A DNA stretch of 64,000 nt from Sphingomonas sp. HMP9 (GTDB lineage Bacteria > Pseudomonadota > Alphaproteobacteria > Sphingomonadales > Sphingomonadaceae). Of the stretch, positions 1 through 8,930 are shown in pieces (position 1 is the first letter of the stretch; each line of letters starts with the position of its first letter). The notes below the pieces were generated by a model. The model saw only the letters and a program-made list of their open reading frames with translations. It searched no databases and had not been told where the DNA came from. Where the stretch lies: NCBI RefSeq assembly GCF_013374115.1, contig NZ_AP022673.1, positions 1,144,501 through 1,208,500 on the forward strand, written 5' to 3'. The translations under genes were made by a program, and so were the position numbers.

Positions 1-489
1 CAGCGAAGACTGGAGGTCGTAATCCTGCGGTAAGCCCGCCACTTCCGCGATCCGGCTCGAACTCAGCCGTGCCACACCGGCCCATGCCATCTGTCCGCCC
101 ACACGCTCGAACCCTGGCCCCGCATCGCTTTCGGGTACGACGAGCAGGCAGTCGCCGTCCTCGACCGCCATCGCCTTGACGATGGCGTCGGTGGTGACGA
201 GCCCGTCGCCGAGCATCAGAACCGGTGCGAGCGGGTGAAGTTTCTCACCCGCTTCCATGGCCGATCGTACCGTGTCGACGCTGACGCCGCGGCGCCCGAT
301 CCGGTTGATCGCACCCAGCAATTCCGGCGTCATCCGCGCGACGACGATAATGATCTGCGAAACACCGGCGGCGATTAGCAACCGCGCCTGGTATTCGATC
401 AACGTCACCCCGCTGAAGGGCAAGGTCGCAGCAAGACGATCGGGACGATCGTCGGCGTCGTGAATTGCAAATAATAGGCCGGCAAGCAT
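1..489 (-). CDS. Nucleotidyltransferase-like protein, 3' end outside window
   Basis: The minus-strand frame opens at ATG 489 (MLAGLLFAIHDADD) and stays open to base 1, giving 163 residues with the C-terminus missing. The order resembles the NTP-transferase (MobA/GlmU-like) fold: an N-terminal beta strand, then PFSGVTLIEYQARLLIAAGV, which matches the 'G.pLIeyq.r.L..aGv' segment of those enzymes, then QIIIVVARMTPELLGAI and an LMLGDGLV strand. The usual glycine-rich GxGTR loop is replaced by HDADDRPDRLAA, so nucleotide binding may be altered or lost. A second open frame overlaps it at 245-604, but its arginine-rich product has no family features. The fold assignment is inferred from pattern only; the substrate is unknown. 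Confidence 0.6.
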   Translation of the reverse strand, partial: MLAGLLFAIHDADDRPDRLAATLPFSGVTLIEYQARLLIAAGVSQIIIVVARMTPELLGAINRIGRRGVSVDTVRSAMEAGEKLHPLAPVLMLGDGLVTTDAIVKAMAVEDGDCLLVVPESDAGPGFERVGGQMAWAGVARLSSSRIAEVAGLPQDYDLQSSL

Positions 490-858
490 CGCAGGCTGTT
501 AGGCGGTACGCGTCGTCCTGCAAAGCCCGCGTTCGGCCAAACCGCCCTGCGTCAAGGCTCGGCTGGGCGTTACGGACGCAAAACCGTGCGGCGAAGTTCC
601 TCAAATCGTCAGTACCGCGTCACTGTCGATGCGCGCCCCCCCGGCCAGGTCCGCGATACAGCAGGACCGCACGCCGTGCCGCCCTGCTTACCGGACGGAT
701 GAACGCGCGAAGATCGCATCATCCGTTTTGTCCGGCTGCAATCCATGATACTTCCGCAGTTCATGAACGGGGGTTCGTCAATGATCGGGTTTCGCGCGTC
801 GGCAGCCAATGCCCATCCCATTCGCGCGGATATCGTGATGGATCCGGTGATAGAAGAC
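490..858. other. Divergent intergenic region
   Basis: This 369-base gap separates the leftward nucleotidyltransferase-like gene from the rightward coiled-coil gene, so it should hold both promoters. I see no tRNA, no strong hairpin and no convincing small gene. In-frame upstream ATGs for the rightward gene occur at 745 and 838, so part of this stretch could be coding. Confidence 0.4.
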
Positions 859-3066
859 ATGTCCGACACCGCCACTGAGCCTAGTTTCGACCAAGCGTAT
901 CAGGAGCCTGCGCCCGAACGCGGTTCTTTATATGTTGGTATCGCGGTGGCGATCATAGCCGTCTGGCTGGTCGCCATGCTCTGGATTGCGCGCGGATCAC
1001 TCGCGACGATCGCGCCCGTCGCGTTGGTTCAGTTCATCGCCGCACTGTGCAGTGTCCCCGCGCTCGTCGGCATCGTCTGGCTGCTCGCGATGCGGACCAG
1101 CCGCGCCGAGGCACACCGCTTCGGTATCACCGCGCAGGCGATGCGCGACGAGGCCGCGAGCCTGGAACGCACCGTCGCCGCACTGTCGAACACGATCGAC
1201 GCCAACCGCCAGCACTTGGCCGAACAGCTGGATACGCTGATGGCGATGGGCGGCGGCGCGACCGAACAGCTCGCGGCGATCGGCCGCGGCATGGTGTCCG
1301 AGATCGATCAGGCGGCGGCACATGCGCGCAATCTCGCTACGTCGACGGCCGGCGCGCAGACCAGCCTCGGCGTGCTGATTGCCACTCTGCCGCGCGCGCA
1401 GGCCGATATCGATGACGTCGCCAAGCGCCTCGAACGCACCGGTCTGTCCGCCAGTGAACACGCCGCCGCGCTCGACGCGCAGATCGTCGCGCTTGCCGAA
1501 CGCGGTCGCGATGCCGACACGATGGCCAGCGGTGCCGCGCAACGCCTCGCTGCACACATCGTCCGCATGGAAACCACCAGCCAGACCGCGGGCTCGCATC
1601 TCGAATCGGTCACCGGCGGCATGTCCGCCACGGTCGACGCTTTGCTCAACCGCACCGCCGACGCCGTCGACCACTCGCGCCGGGGCATTGCGGCGCAGGG
1701 CGAGGCGATGCTGGCGATGGTCGGCGCGAACCAGGCGACGCTCGACAGCGCCGCACGCGATAGCGCCGAAGCGCTCGCTCGCCGTATCGCCACTGTCGAA
1801 GACGCGATCGAACGCGTCGCGATCCGCCTCGACCTGCAACGCAGCGCCGGCGACCGGATCGTCGATGATCTCCACACCGGGCTGGGCGAGGTCGAGGCAC
1901 GCATCGAACTGCTCCACCGCCATGGCACCGAGCGGACGCAAGACCTTGCCGCAACGATCGGCGCGCTCGGCGGCTCTGCCGACGCGATGACCGAAGCGCT
2001 GCGGGCCGGCGACGACATGGCGCACCGGACGATCGCGACGACCGAAACGCTGCTCGTCGCGCTCGATGCCGCTGCGCGCGAGATCGACGAGACCATGCCC
2101 AAGGCACTCAGCCGCCTCGATTCGCAAGTTCTCGCCAGCAAGACCATCGTCGTCTCTGCACGTCCCGAACTGCTCGCGCTGGTCACCGCGGCGGAGAGCA
2201 CGCACGACGCGATCGAGGCGATTGCAGGTGTCATCGGCGAACAGCGCCATGTGCTCGACACGCTGTCGACCGACCTGCTCAACACGCTCAACACCGGTCG
2301 CGCGAAGGCAGATGCGCTGGGCCAGATGGTCGACGAGGCGATCGGCCGTACGCAGCATTTCGCCGAAGACGCCGCGCCGCAGTTGATCGAGGCGCTCCAC
2401 CGGGTCCGCGAAACCGCTGCCGTCGCTGCCGACAAGGCCCGCGAGACGCTATCAAAGGTCATTCCGGAGGCCGCAGCCGCGCTTGAAGCCGCCAGCGCAG
2501 ACGCGATGCGTCGCGCGACGAACGACACCGTCGAACGCCAGGTCAAGGCGCTTACCGATGCGACCGGCGTCGCGGTCGACGCGGCCACCGGCGCGACCGA
2601 ACGCCTTGCGCGCGAAGTCCAGGCGATCGTCGACCAGACCGCGATCGTCGAGACGCGGCTTCAGGACGCGCGTGCGGAACGCGAAGACGCGGACCAGGAC
2701 ACGTTCGCCCGCCGTGTCTCGCTGCTCATCGAATCGCTTAACTCCGCCTCGATCGATATCACCAAGGCGATCGCGCCGGAGATATCCGACAGCGCCTGGG
2801 GCGCGTATCTCAAGGGCGACCGCGGCGTCTTCACGCGGCGCGCCGTCCGTATCCTCGACGCTAGCGAAGTCCGCGAGATCGCCGGCCTCTACGACGAGGA
2901 CGAGATTTTCCGTGAGATGGTCAACCGCTACATCCACGACTTCGAAGCGATGCTCCGCACGATCCTGACGCAGCGCGACGGCTCGCCGCTCGGGGTGACG
3001 TTGCTGTCGTCGGACATGGGCAAGCTGTACGTGGCGCTGGCGCAGGCGATCGAGCGGCTGCGCTGA
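859..3066 (+). CDS. Membrane-anchored coiled-coil protein of unknown function
   Basis: The protein has about 735 residues. After a short acidic N-terminus (MSDTATEPSFDQAY) come two hydrophobic segments, around residues 24-45 (VGIAVAIIAVWLVAMLWIA) and 52-75, typical of a membrane hairpin. Then follow about 550 residues of alanine- and glutamate-rich helix with almost no proline, predicted as extended coiled coil, like the signalling region of chemoreceptors or a structural tether. The last 120 residues look globular (YLKGDRGVFTRRAVRIL, YDEDEIFREMVNRYIHDFEA) and are probably the conserved domain. The ATG at 859 was chosen because the protein proper begins there; in-frame ATGs at 745 and 838 are alternatives. 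No catalytic motif is seen. A role in envelope or chromosome organisation is a guess. Confidence 0.75.
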   Translation: MSDTATEPSFDQAYQEPAPERGSLYVGIAVAIIAVWLVAMLWIARGSLATIAPVALVQFIAALCSVPALVGIVWLLAMRTSRAEAHRFGITAQAMRDEAASLERTVAALSNTIDANRQHLAEQLDTLMAMGGGATEQLAAIGRGMVSEIDQAAAHARNLATSTAGAQTSLGVLIATLPRAQADIDDVAKRLERTGLSASEHAAALDAQIVALAERGRDADTMASGAAQRLAAHIVRMETTSQTAGSHLESVTGGMSATVDALLNRTADAVDHSRRGIAAQGEAMLAMVGANQATLDSAARDSAEALARRIATVEDAIERVAIRLDLQRSAGDRIVDDLHTGLGEVEARIELLHRHGTERTQDLAATIGALGGSADAMTEALRAGDDMAHRTIATTETLLVALDAAAREIDETMPKALSRLDSQVLASKTIVVSARPELLALVTAAESTHDAIEAIAGVIGEQRHVLDTLSTDLLNTLNTGRAKADALGQMVDEAIGRTQHFAEDAAPQLIEALHRVRETAAVAADKARETLSKVIPEAAAALEAASADAMRRATNDTVERQVKALTDATGVAVDAATGATERLAREVQAIVDQTAIVETRLQDARAEREDADQDTFARRVSLLIESLNSASIDITKAIAPEISDSAWGAYLKGDRGVFTRRAVRILDASEVREIAGLYDEDEIFREMVNRYIHDFEAMLRTILTQRDGSPLGVTLLSSDMGKLYVALAQAIERLR

Positions 3067-3163
3067 GCTGGACGGGAGTCTTCGACATGATCCAACGGCA
3101 CCGCTGACGCGGCCCCTCGCCAGCGGAGCCATCCGCAGACCGGACTCAAGTTTCGAGGCTCTC

Positions 3164-3943
3164 ATGCCAAGACTGAACACCAAGATTTGCGTTATCACCG
3201 GCGCCGCGCGTGGCATCGGCCGCGCGATCGCCGAGCGCTTCCATGACGAAGGCGGTGTCGTCATCCTCACCGATATCGACGAAACCGCTGGCGCAGAGGC
3301 GGCGGCGGCGATCGGCTGCCGGTTCCAGACGCTCGACGTCCGCGAAGAGATGGACTGGCAACGCCTCGCGGAAGTCGTTCCCGTCGCCGACATCGTCGTG
3401 AACAATGCGGGCGTCACCGGCTTCGAGCACGGGATGGTCGCGCACGATCCCGAACATGCGACCCTCGCCGCGTGGCGCGCGGTCCATACGGTCAATCTCG
3501 ACGGCACGTTCCTCGGCTGCCGCTACGCGATCGGTGCGATGAAGGCAGCCGGCACGGGCTCGATCATCAACATCTCGTCGCGCTCCGGGCTGGTCGGCAT
3601 CCCCCTCGCCGCGGCCTACGCGTCGTCCAAGGCGGCGATCCGCAATCACAGCAAAACGGTCGCGCTCTATTGCGCGCAGCAGGGCTGGAAAATCCGCTGC
3701 AACTCGATGCATCCCGCGGCGATCCTGACGCCGATCTGGGAACCGATGCTCGGGACGGGGCCGGATCGGGCCACCCGGATGGCTGCGCTGGTGACCGATA
3801 CGCCGTTAAAGCGATTCGGCATGCCCGACGAGGTCGCCGCGGTCGCCGTCATGCTCGCGTCCGACGAAGCGACGTATATCACGGGCACGGAGATTAATAT
3901 CGATGGCGGCCTATTGGCAGGCTCGGCCGCGTCGCCGGGGTAG
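3164..3943 (+). CDS. SDR family NAD(P)-dependent oxidoreductase
   Basis: This 259-residue classical short-chain dehydrogenase/reductase shows the Rossmann cofactor motif TGAARGIG near residue 13, the structural NNAG motif near residue 83, the catalytic serine in IINISSRSG and the YASSK active-site Tyr/Lys pair near residue 155. An acidic residue after beta-2 (LTDIDE) favours NAD over NADP. The C-terminal TGTEINIDGGLLAG is the usual SDR ending. The family oxidises or reduces alcohol/ketone groups on many substrates, and the sequence does not identify which. It lies 97 bases after the coiled-coil gene on the same strand, and GAGG precedes the ATG. It ends just before the convergent DUF1467 gene. 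Confidence 0.9.
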   Translation: MPRLNTKICVITGAARGIGRAIAERFHDEGGVVILTDIDETAGAEAAAAIGCRFQTLDVREEMDWQRLAEVVPVADIVVNNAGVTGFEHGMVAHDPEHATLAAWRAVHTVNLDGTFLGCRYAIGAMKAAGTGSIINISSRSGLVGIPLAAAYASSKAAIRNHSKTVALYCAQQGWKIRCNSMHPAAILTPIWEPMLGTGPDRATRMAALVTDTPLKRFGMPDEVAAVAVMLASDEATYITGTEINIDGGLLAGSAASPG

Positions 3944-3977
3944 GCCGGACTATAATTCCCCGATGGCGGGGGAGGAT

Positions 3978-4259
3978 TTATCGCGTCACCATGTTCCCAC
4001 GGTCGAACAGGTCGACGCTCTGCGGCGTGATCCACCCGTAATAATAGTTCAGCTGGAACAGCACGAACAACACCGTCGCCACGACGGTCACTCGCCACGC
4101 CGTCCGCCCCGAGCGAAACTCGTGCGGCGCGCTTTCGGCTTGGCCGGGGACGAGTTCGCCCCCGGCTTCACGCGTCGTGCGGACGCCGAACGGCAGGACC
4201 AGGAACACCGAGAACGACCAGAACAGGACGTAGATCGCGAGGGCCGAGGTCCAACGCAC
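3978..4259 (-). CDS. DUF1467 family membrane protein
   Basis: This 93-residue protein has two hydrophobic helices, residues 5-25 (SALAIYVLFWSFSVFLVLPF) and about 55-73 (VTVVATVLFVLFQLNYYYGW). Between them is a loop with the GVRTT motif and acidic residues. The arrangement and motif match the DUF1467 family of small alphaproteobacterial inner-membrane proteins. It starts 4 bases after the RNase J stop and is the last gene of the nuo-birA-coaX-rnj transcription unit. Function is unknown; membership follows from the GVRT loop and from its usual place beside rnj. Confidence 0.85.
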   Translation of the reverse strand: MRWTSALAIYVLFWSFSVFLVLPFGVRTTREAGGELVPGQAESAPHEFRSGRTAWRVTVVATVLFVLFQLNYYYGWITPQSVDLFDRGNMVTR

Positions 4260-4263
4260 GGCC

Positions 4264-5901
4264 TCAGCCCTCGATCAGCAGGACGTCGACGATCGGCTGC
4301 TTGCCGGTCCAGCGCTTGGCTACCTTGCGCACCGCGAGGCGGATCTGCTCGCGCATCTTCTCGCTATCGCGCTTACCGCCGCGCACCGTGACGGCCGCCG
4401 CCTGGACTGCATCAGCAATGAACGCCGCGCGGTCTTCCTCGACCGGCACGCCCTGCACGCGGACCTGCGGCTGGCCGACCATCCGACCGTCCTTGCCGAG
4501 CGCCGCCGCGACCGAGATCTGGCCGTTGATCGCCAGCTTCCGCCGCTCGCTCAGCGTCGCGCCGTCCGCCGGCAAGATCACGTCGCCGTCGAGCACCAGG
4601 CGCCCGACCGTCGCATTACCGATCTTCGCCGGGCCCTTGGGCGCCAGGCGGATGATGTCGCCATTGCTCTGGACGATCGCGCGAGGAATGCCCTGTTCGA
4701 GGCCGAAGCGCGCATGCTCCATCATATGGCGCATCTCACCGTGCGTCGGCACCAGCACGTCAGGCCGCAGCCAGTCGTACATCTGCGCGAGTTCCGGCTG
4801 ACCCGGGTGACCCGAGACATGGACGTGCGCCTGGCGCTCGGTCACCATGCGGATGCCCTTGGCCGCCAGCGTGTTCTGGATGCGCCCGATCTGGACCTCA
4901 TTGCCCGGGATCTGCTTCGACGAGAAGATCACCGTGTCGTCGGCGTCGAGCGTGATCGTGTGGCTGCCATTGGCGACGCGCGCCAATGCCGCGCGCTCCT
5001 CGCCCTGGCCGCCGGTGGCGATGATCAGCACCTTGTTCTTGGGCAGGCGCATCGCTTCGTCGGGGCTGATCGTGTCGGGGAAATCCTTCAAATAGCCCGT
5101 CGCGCGCGCAACCTTGATGATCCGGTCGAGCGAGCGTCCGGTCACGCACAACTTGCGCCCGGTTTCCTTCGCGACTTCGCCAAACGTGTGCAGACGTGCC
5201 GCATTCGACGCGAAGCTGGTGATCATCACCCGGCCCTTGGCCTTGCTGACCTCCTCGAACAGTCCCTTGCGGACCGTGCTCTCGCTGCCCGATGCAGTGG
5301 TATTGAAGATGTTGGTCGAATCGCAAACGAGAACGTCGACGCCCTTGTCGCCGATCGCCATGAAGCCCTCGGGCTTGGTCGGGTTGCCGATCACCGGGTT
5401 GGCATCGAGCTTCCAGTCGCCGGTGTGGAACACGCGACCATAAGGCGTGTCGATGAGCAGCGCGTTCGCCTCGGGGATCGAATGCGACATCTCGACAAAG
5501 GTGAAGCCAAACGGCCCGAGCTGGAAGTTGCCGCCCATCGGGATCATCTTGAGCTTTACGCGGTTGGCGATGCCCTCTTCCTCGAGCTTGCCGCGGATCA
5601 GCCCCATCGTAAACGGGGTCGCGTAGATCGGTACGCCAAGGTCTTCGGCGAGATACGGCAGCGAGCCGATATGATCCTCATGCCCGTGCGTGATGACGAT
5701 GCCGAGAAGGTCATCGATCCGGTCCTCGATAAAGGACAGGTCGGGCAGGATCACGTCGACGCCGGGATATTGCGGATCGGCAAAGGTAATGCCGAGATCC
5801 ACCATCACCCACTTGCCCTGGCAGCCGTACAGGTTGACGTTCATGCCGATTTCGCCGGAGCCGCCTAGGCCACAGAAAAGCAGTTCGTTCTTCGGAGTCA
5901 T
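4264..5901 (-). CDS. rnj: Ribonuclease J
   Basis: This 545-residue metallo-beta-lactamase-fold nuclease is of the RNase J type, acting in RNA maturation and decay as endonuclease and 5' exonuclease. The N-terminal region carries the metal motif THGHEDHIG (about residue 72), HTGDWKLD is motif 3, and the beta-CASP region includes VCDSTNIF, IITSFASNAAR-like sequence and HVSGHPGQPEL. The PTHGEMRHM segment is characteristic of RNase J. The C-terminal domain ends in KQPIVDVLLIEG. Length is normal for the family. It follows coaX by 62 bases and precedes DUF1467. RNase J occurs beside RNase E in many alphaproteobacteria. Confidence 0.95.
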   Translation of the reverse strand: MTPKNELLFCGLGGSGEIGMNVNLYGCQGKWVMVDLGITFADPQYPGVDVILPDLSFIEDRIDDLLGIVITHGHEDHIGSLPYLAEDLGVPIYATPFTMGLIRGKLEEEGIANRVKLKMIPMGGNFQLGPFGFTFVEMSHSIPEANALLIDTPYGRVFHTGDWKLDANPVIGNPTKPEGFMAIGDKGVDVLVCDSTNIFNTTASGSESTVRKGLFEEVSKAKGRVMITSFASNAARLHTFGEVAKETGRKLCVTGRSLDRIIKVARATGYLKDFPDTISPDEAMRLPKNKVLIIATGGQGEERAALARVANGSHTITLDADDTVIFSSKQIPGNEVQIGRIQNTLAAKGIRMVTERQAHVHVSGHPGQPELAQMYDWLRPDVLVPTHGEMRHMMEHARFGLEQGIPRAIVQSNGDIIRLAPKGPAKIGNATVGRLVLDGDVILPADGATLSERRKLAINGQISVAAALGKDGRMVGQPQVRVQGVPVEEDRAAFIADAVQAAAVTVRGGKRDSEKMREQIRLAVRKVAKRWTGKQPIVDVLLIEG

Positions 5902-5963
5902 TGATTACTTTCAGGATTACACAGGAATATGGCCCTCAGGCCGGTGGCGCGAGCCAAATGGCC

Positions 5964-6740
5964 CTAGATATGGTGACGGTCCCACATCATCGCCAGCCCC
6001 TGGATCGTCAGGTCGGCTTCGATGACGTCGAACACGTCGGTCTGTTTCTCGAATAACGTGGCAAGGCCGCCGGTCGCGACGACCTTCACGGGGCGGCCGA
6101 TCTCGCGCTTCATGCGCGCGACCAGCCCCTCGATCATCGCGACATAGCCCCAATAGATGCCGATATGCATCTGCGACACGGTGTTGAGCCCGATGACGCT
6201 GATATCGGTCGGCGCCTCGATCGCGATCCGCGGCAGCTTGGCAGCCGCGGTGACGAGCGCGTCGAGCGACAGGTTGATGCCCGGCGCGATGATCCCGCCC
6301 TTGTACGCGCCGCTATAGTCGACGACGTCAAACGTGGTCGCGGTGCCGAAATCGATGACGATCAGGTCGCCGGGGTGCAGCGCATGCGCCGCGATCGTGT
6401 TGACCGCGCGGTCGGCACCGAGCGACGCCGGCTCGTCGACGTCGATCGCGATCCCCCATTCGACCGGGGCATGTCCCGCGATCAACGCCTCGGTGCCGAA
6501 ATATTTGGACGCGAGCACCTGGAGATTGTGTAGCGCGCGCGGGACGACGGTGGCGACGATTACGCCCTTGACTGCGGTGCGATCATGCCCGCCGAGCTGC
6601 ATCAGCTGGCTCAGCCACACCGCATATTCGTCCGCCGTCCGCCGCGGGTCCGTCGCGATCCGCCAGCGCGCGACGATTTCGCCGCTCTCGACGAGCGCGA
6701 ATACGACATTGGTATTGCCGGCATCGATCGCGAGCAGCAT
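5964..6740 (-). CDS. coaX: Type III pantothenate kinase
   Basis: The enzyme phosphorylates pantothenate in the first step of coenzyme A synthesis. The 258-residue protein starts at ATG 6740 with [16 protein letters not shown], the diagnostic DAGNTN phosphate-binding loop of the ASKHA fold. Further family motifs are [39 protein letters not shown] and VVATGGLA. An in-frame ATG lies 111 bases upstream, inside birA, but the family start is at MLLAID. It begins 10 bases after birA ends. Coupling of birA and coaX with nuo places two cofactor genes (biotin attachment and CoA) behind complex I. Confidence 0.95.
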   Translation of the reverse strand: MLLAIDAGNTNVVFALVESGEIVARWRIATDPRRTADEYAVWLSQLMQLGGHDRTAVKGVIVATVVPRALHNLQVLASKYFGTEALIAGHAPVEWGIAIDVDEPASLGADRAVNTIAAHALHPGDLIVIDFGTATTFDVVDYSGAYKGGIIAPGINLSLDALVTAAAKLPRIAIEAPTDISVIGLNTVSQMHIGIYWGYVAMIEGLVARMKREIGRPVKVVATGGLATLFEKQTDVFDVIEADLTIQGLAMMWDRHHI

Positions 6741-6750
6741 CAGCGGGGCC

Positions 6751-7518
6751 TCAAAGCAAGAAGACGTCGGCAGCGTGAATGACACGCCGCTCACCAGACG
6801 CCAAGCGGAGGATGAGCGCGCCATCGGTATCGAGCCCGACGAACAGGCCATCGATGCCGCTCCCGTCGGGCAGGCGGGCGGTCAGCGCGGTGCCGGCAGG
6901 ATGCGCGCAGTCGACCCAGCGCTCCCGCACCGGCGCAATGCCTTCGGTGCGCCAGCGACCGATCCACCGCGCGACGCTGTCGGCGAGAATATCGAGGAAC
7001 ATCGCCGGATCGACGTCCACGCCATGCGCCGCGAGGTCGGTCGTCGCGCGGTCGGCAAGATCGGGATGATGCGCGATATTGACGCCATAGCCGACGATCA
7101 CCGCATCATCCGCGCGTTCGAGCAGGATGCCCGACAGCTTGGCGTCCGCGAGCAACAGGTCGTTCGGCCACTTGAGGACCAGCGTGGCACTCGCGTCGGT
7201 CGTGCCCTGGCAGATCCCCGCAACCAGGAAAGTCGACACGGTCTCCTGAAGCGCAACCGCGGCGACCAGCGCAAGGCTGGCGGCCGGCGGGTCGGTCGGG
7301 CGCAAGCGGACGAGCGTGCTCGCGTACAGGTTACCCTCAGGCGACTGCCACTCGCGGCCGAGACGCCCCCGCCCCCCAGTCTGCCGGATCGCACGCAGCC
7401 AAAGACCATCCTCGGCCCCGCCCCGTGCAAGCTCCAGCAGGTCCGCGTTAGTCGATCCTGTCTCCGCGACGGTTCGGATGATGCTCAGAACAGCGCCCGT
7501 GCGGCCGCCATCGTCCAC
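6751..7518 (-). CDS. birA: Biotin--[acetyl-CoA-carboxylase] ligase
   Basis: This ligase attaches biotin to the carrier lysine of acetyl-CoA carboxylase through biotinyl-AMP. It is the short form without the N-terminal DNA-binding domain of E. coli BirA, so it is probably not a repressor. Motifs are ETGSTNAD (biotin site), [12 protein letters not shown] (the RGRxGRxW adenylate loop), LKWPNDLLL with KLSGILLE following, and [11 protein letters not shown]. The C-terminal domain carries [12 protein letters not shown]. The start is uncertain: no ATG lies near the conserved [11 protein letters not shown] chose the in-frame GTG at 7518, inside the end of nuoN. A CTG at 7488 overlapping the nuoN TGA would be the other choice. 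Confidence 0.92.
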   Translation of the reverse strand: MDDGGRTGAVLSIIRTVAETGSTNADLLELARGGAEDGLWLRAIRQTGGRGRLGREWQSPEGNLYASTLVRLRPTDPPAASLALVAAVALQETVSTFLVAGICQGTTDASATLVLKWPNDLLLADAKLSGILLERADDAVIVGYGVNIAHHPDLADRATTDLAAHGVDVDPAMFLDILADSVARWIGRWRTEGIAPVRERWVDCAHPAGTALTARLPDGSGIDGLFVGLDTDGALILRLASGERRVIHAADVFLL

Positions 7519-8930
7519 GCGCCAAGCACGGGGATGAGGAGGTAACCGGCCGGCGAGACGAACACGGCGGCGACGGCGACAAGGCCGCCCTCGACCTTGC
7601 TCTCCATCGGCGCGAACGCCGGAGCCGGATCGTCGAAGTACATCGTCTTGACGACGCGCAGGTAATAATAGGCGCCGATCACCGAGGCGGCGATGCCGAC
7701 AACTGCCAGCGGGAACAGACCGGCGTCGACCGCCGCGCTGAACACCGCGAACTTCGCGTAGAAGCCGAACAGCGGCGGGATGCCAGCCAGGCTGAACATG
7801 AAGATCGCGAGCGCCGCTGCGAGCGCGGGCTTTGTTCGTGACATGCCCGCGAGGCTGTCGATCGTCTCGATCGGCTGGCCATCGTCGCCGCGCATCTGCA
7901 CTACGACCAGGAACGAGCCCAGCGTCATAGCGACATAGATCGTCAGGTACATCAGCACGCCCGACACGCCCTCCGGCGTCCCCGCCGCAAGCCCGACCAG
8001 CGCGAAGCCGACATTGTTGATCGACGAGTAAGCGAGCAGCCGTTTGATGTTGGTCTGGCCGATCGCGGCCACCGCACCCAGGACGATCGACGCGAGCGCC
8101 GCGAAGATCACGATCTGGCGCCACTGGTCGGTCGCCGGGCCCATCGCATCGACCGCTACCCGCACCGCCATTGCAAGCGCCGCGACCTTGGGGGCCGAGG
8201 CGAAGAACGCGGTAACGGGCGTCGGTGCGCCCTCGTACACGTCAGGCGTCCACATGTGGAACGGTACCGCACTGATTTTGAACGCGAGCCCTGCGAACAC
8301 GAACACCAGACCGAACAGCAAGCCCAACGACTTGGTGCCGGCATAGGCATCGGCGATGCCCGAGAACAACGTCGTACCGCTGAACCCGTAGACCAGCGAG
8401 ATGCCGTACAGCAGGATGCCGCTGGCAAGCGCGCCGAGCACGAAGTATTTAAGGCCCGCTTCCGCCGACCGTCCGTCGCGCCGCATGAAGCTGGCGAGGA
8501 CATAGGCGGCAAGGCTCTGTAGCTCGAGACCGACATAGAGAGTCAGCATGTCGCTGGCCGAAACCATGATGCCCATGCCGCAGGCCGACAACAGGATCAG
8601 CACCGGATATTCCGGGCGCAGATCGTCGCCGTGCGAGCGCGCGAAGAAGCTCGGCGCCATGATGATCGCCACCGCCGAGGCGATGTAGATCAGCACCTTA
8701 GCGAACGCCCCGAAGGCGTCGGCACGGTACAGGCCGTCGAACGCATAGCCGCCCGACGACGCCGGACCGACCAGCGCGATCCCTGCGCCCACCAGGACGA
8801 ACACGGATGCGATCGACACGGCGCGCGTGGACTTGTCCCCGCCCCAAGCCGAAACGAGCATCAGCGCGATCGCCCCCAGCGCGAGCACCAGTTCGGGCAA
8901 CGTCATTGCAATATTAGCGGCGTAGTTCAT
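7485..8930 (-). CDS. nuoN: NADH-quinone oxidoreductase subunit N
   Basis: NuoN is one of the three antiporter-like proton-pumping subunits in the membrane arm of complex I. The 481-residue protein is almost entirely transmembrane helices. It contains the conserved lysine-bearing segments of the family, for example KISAVPFHMWTPDVYEGAP with the following PTPVTAFFASAPK, and GQTNIKRLLAYSSINNVGF in the middle of the protein. The start ATG overlaps the nuoM stop in a TGATG junction, suggesting translational coupling. The end overlaps the likely birA start. The nuoL-nuoM-nuoN order is standard. Confidence 0.97.
   Translation of the reverse strand: MNYAANIAMTLPELVLALGAIALMLVSAWGGDKSTRAVSIASVFVLVGAGIALVGPASSGGYAFDGLYRADAFGAFAKVLIYIASAVAIIMAPSFFARSHGDDLRPEYPVLILLSACGMGIMVSASDMLTLYVGLELQSLAAYVLASFMRRDGRSAEAGLKYFVLGALASGILLYGISLVYGFSGTTLFSGIADAYAGTKSLGLLFGLVFVFAGLAFKISAVPFHMWTPDVYEGAPTPVTAFFASAPKVAALAMAVRVAVDAMGPATDQWRQIVIFAALASIVLGAVAAIGQTNIKRLLAYSSINNVGFALVGLAAGTPEGVSGVLMYLTIYVAMTLGSFLVVVQMRGDDGQPIETIDSLAGMSRTKPALAAALAIFMFSLAGIPPLFGFYAKFAVFSAAVDAGLFPLAVVGIAASVIGAYYYLRVVKTMYFDDPAPAFAPMESKVEGGLVAVAAVFVSPAGYLLIPVLGAWTMAAARALF

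Noticed and set aside
245..604. 119-codon minus-strand frame near the left edge
   Set aside because: Arg/Ser-rich product in the wrong phase. The frame from 489 to 1 gives a protein with nucleotidyltransferase-like features.
6741..6851. Longer coaX beginning at 6851
   Set aside because: The extra 37 residues overlap birA, are Ser-rich without conservation, and precede the canonical [11 protein letters not shown] start.
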